A DNA stretch of 5,594 nucleotides from an uncultured Pseudomonadota bacterium (GTDB lineage: Bacteria; Lernaellota; Lernaellaia; Lernaellales; Lernaellaceae). Below, piece after piece: positions 5,235 through 5,594 of this stretch (positions within the stretch are counted from its first letter, which is position 1; every line of letters starts with the position of its first letter). The DNA is taken from contig CALBTQ010000501.1 in the NCBI GenBank assembly GCA_937967875.1, positions 1-5,594 of the forward strand, written 5' to 3'. The notes under the pieces were generated by a model, which made no database searches, was not told where the DNA came from, and saw only the letters and a program-made list of their open reading frames with translations. A program made the translations under genes and the position numbers.

Positions 5235-5543
5235 AATTTGTCATCCCGCGCCCTCGACGCAGGATCTGACTGCAACAAGCACACCGTTGGCTTACGCCAA
5301 AAGTGTGGCACACAGGCAAGCCACCCTGAACAAAGTGAAGGATCTCTCGTACGTGTACGTAGATTCTTCGTCGTGCTGATGCGCTCCTTGTCTGACTGCC
5401 CTGTCATCCTCGGGCTTGACCCGGGGATCCAGGATTCCTTTAACGCCGTGCGCAGCGCAGCATCCTTTTCAAAAGGTCAGGAAGGATATTTCCAGTCCTG
5501 GATTCCCGCCTGCGCGGGAATGACGGGAGGGTTTGTCATCCTC
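5235..5543. repeat. Non-coding block made of short palindromic repeats
   Basis: No credible gene lies in these 309 bases. The sequence TGTCATCC occurs three times in the same orientation (5239-5246, 5402-5409, 5534-5541), each opening a new repeat unit. The first unit (5240 to about 5401) contains an imperfect hairpin at 5280-5307 (CACAC and TTGGC pairing with GCCAA and GTGTG, loop TTAC) and a segment CCCTGAACAAAGTGAAGGATC that resembles widespread intergenic repeats. The second unit is the inverted pair at 5403-5524. The third is cut by the adapter after about ten bases. There is no obvious terminator for the membrane protein gene. Confidence 0.7.
5403..5524. repeat. REPIN-like pair of inverted hairpin repeats
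   Basis: Two related units face each other. The left arm has GTCAT, then a 9-bp stem (5406-5414 with 5420-5428, one G-U pair, loop CTTGA), running into ATCCAGGATTCC. The right arm, read on the minus strand from 5524, has GTCAT, then an 8-bp stem (5502-5509 with 5514-5521), then ATCCAGGACTGG and a tail ending at 5471. The two share the foot and the ATCCAGGA block but differ wholly in stem sequence. Such inverted pairs are called REPINs and are, in known cases, moved by RAYT (Y1) transposases encoded elsewhere in the genome. No such gene is in this window. Confidence 0.6.
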
Positions 5544-5594
5544 AGATCGGAAGAGCACACGTCTGAACTCCAAGTCACCGAATACGATCTCGTA
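5544..5594 (+). other. Illumina P7-side adapter with index (artefact)
   Basis: AGATCGGAAGAGC and what follows match the TruSeq index-read adapter as I recall it, with an extra A at 5572-5573, an apparent 8-base index CGAATACG (5579-5586) and the start of the P7 tail (5587-5594). This is not genomic DNA. The insert ends at 5543. Confidence 0.97.

Noticed and set aside
5141..5407. Minus-strand open frame of 88 codons in the right-hand repeats
   Set aside because: It translates repeat sequence and the antisense end of the membrane protein gene, with no start signal or domain.
68..5524. A 5.4-kb composite transposon bounded by inverted repeats
   Set aside because: The inverted copies are members of a small dispersed hairpin family, no transposase lies between them, no target duplication is visible, and the ends coincide with the record boundaries.
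5235..5543. CRISPR array
   Set aside because: The repeated TGTCATCC feet are irregularly spaced, the units differ in content, and there are no constant direct repeats of 25-40 bases with uniform spacers.

Overview
The window is a high-GC bacterial fragment, most likely environmental. Both ends are library adapter (1-46 and 5544-5594), so only 47-5543 is biological. The organism is Gram-negative-like: three proteins carry lipoprotein signal peptides, most minus-strand genes have good Shine-Dalgarno sequences, and short hairpin repeats are scattered between genes. The style (long GC-rich genes, a lipid-anchored glycosidase, a GT-C-like membrane protein) recalls deltaproteobacteria in the broad sense or related phyla. 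No marker gene fixes the taxonomy.

Layout. Positions 47-122 hold the edges of two repeats, back to back. A plus-strand gene (175-2358) encodes a predicted lipid-anchored GH36 alpha-galactosidase-type enzyme. It converges on a minus-strand cluster across a 10-bp-stem terminator hairpin (2361-2386). The cluster, read right to left, is two tandem paralogous lipoproteins (3540-3208, then 3198-2821), probably translationally coupled, followed by a small secreted protein (2739-2422). A short AT-rich divergent promoter region (3541-3650) separates it from a plus-strand gene (3651-5234) for a polytopic membrane protein of GT-C-like architecture. The last 309 bases (5235-5543) are non-coding and packed with short palindromic repeats, including a head-to-head pair resembling a REPIN.

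How the parts fit. All five proteins are predicted to be exported, lipid-anchored or membrane-embedded, so this looks like a cell-envelope neighbourhood. Nothing shows that the glycosidase, the lipoprotein cluster and the membrane protein work in one pathway: they lie in three separate transcription units. I found no complete mobile element, CRISPR array, RNA gene, or recognisable defence or biosynthetic system. The least explained items are the lipoprotein pair with its small secreted partner, and the repeat family, whose two copies show a compensatory stem change.
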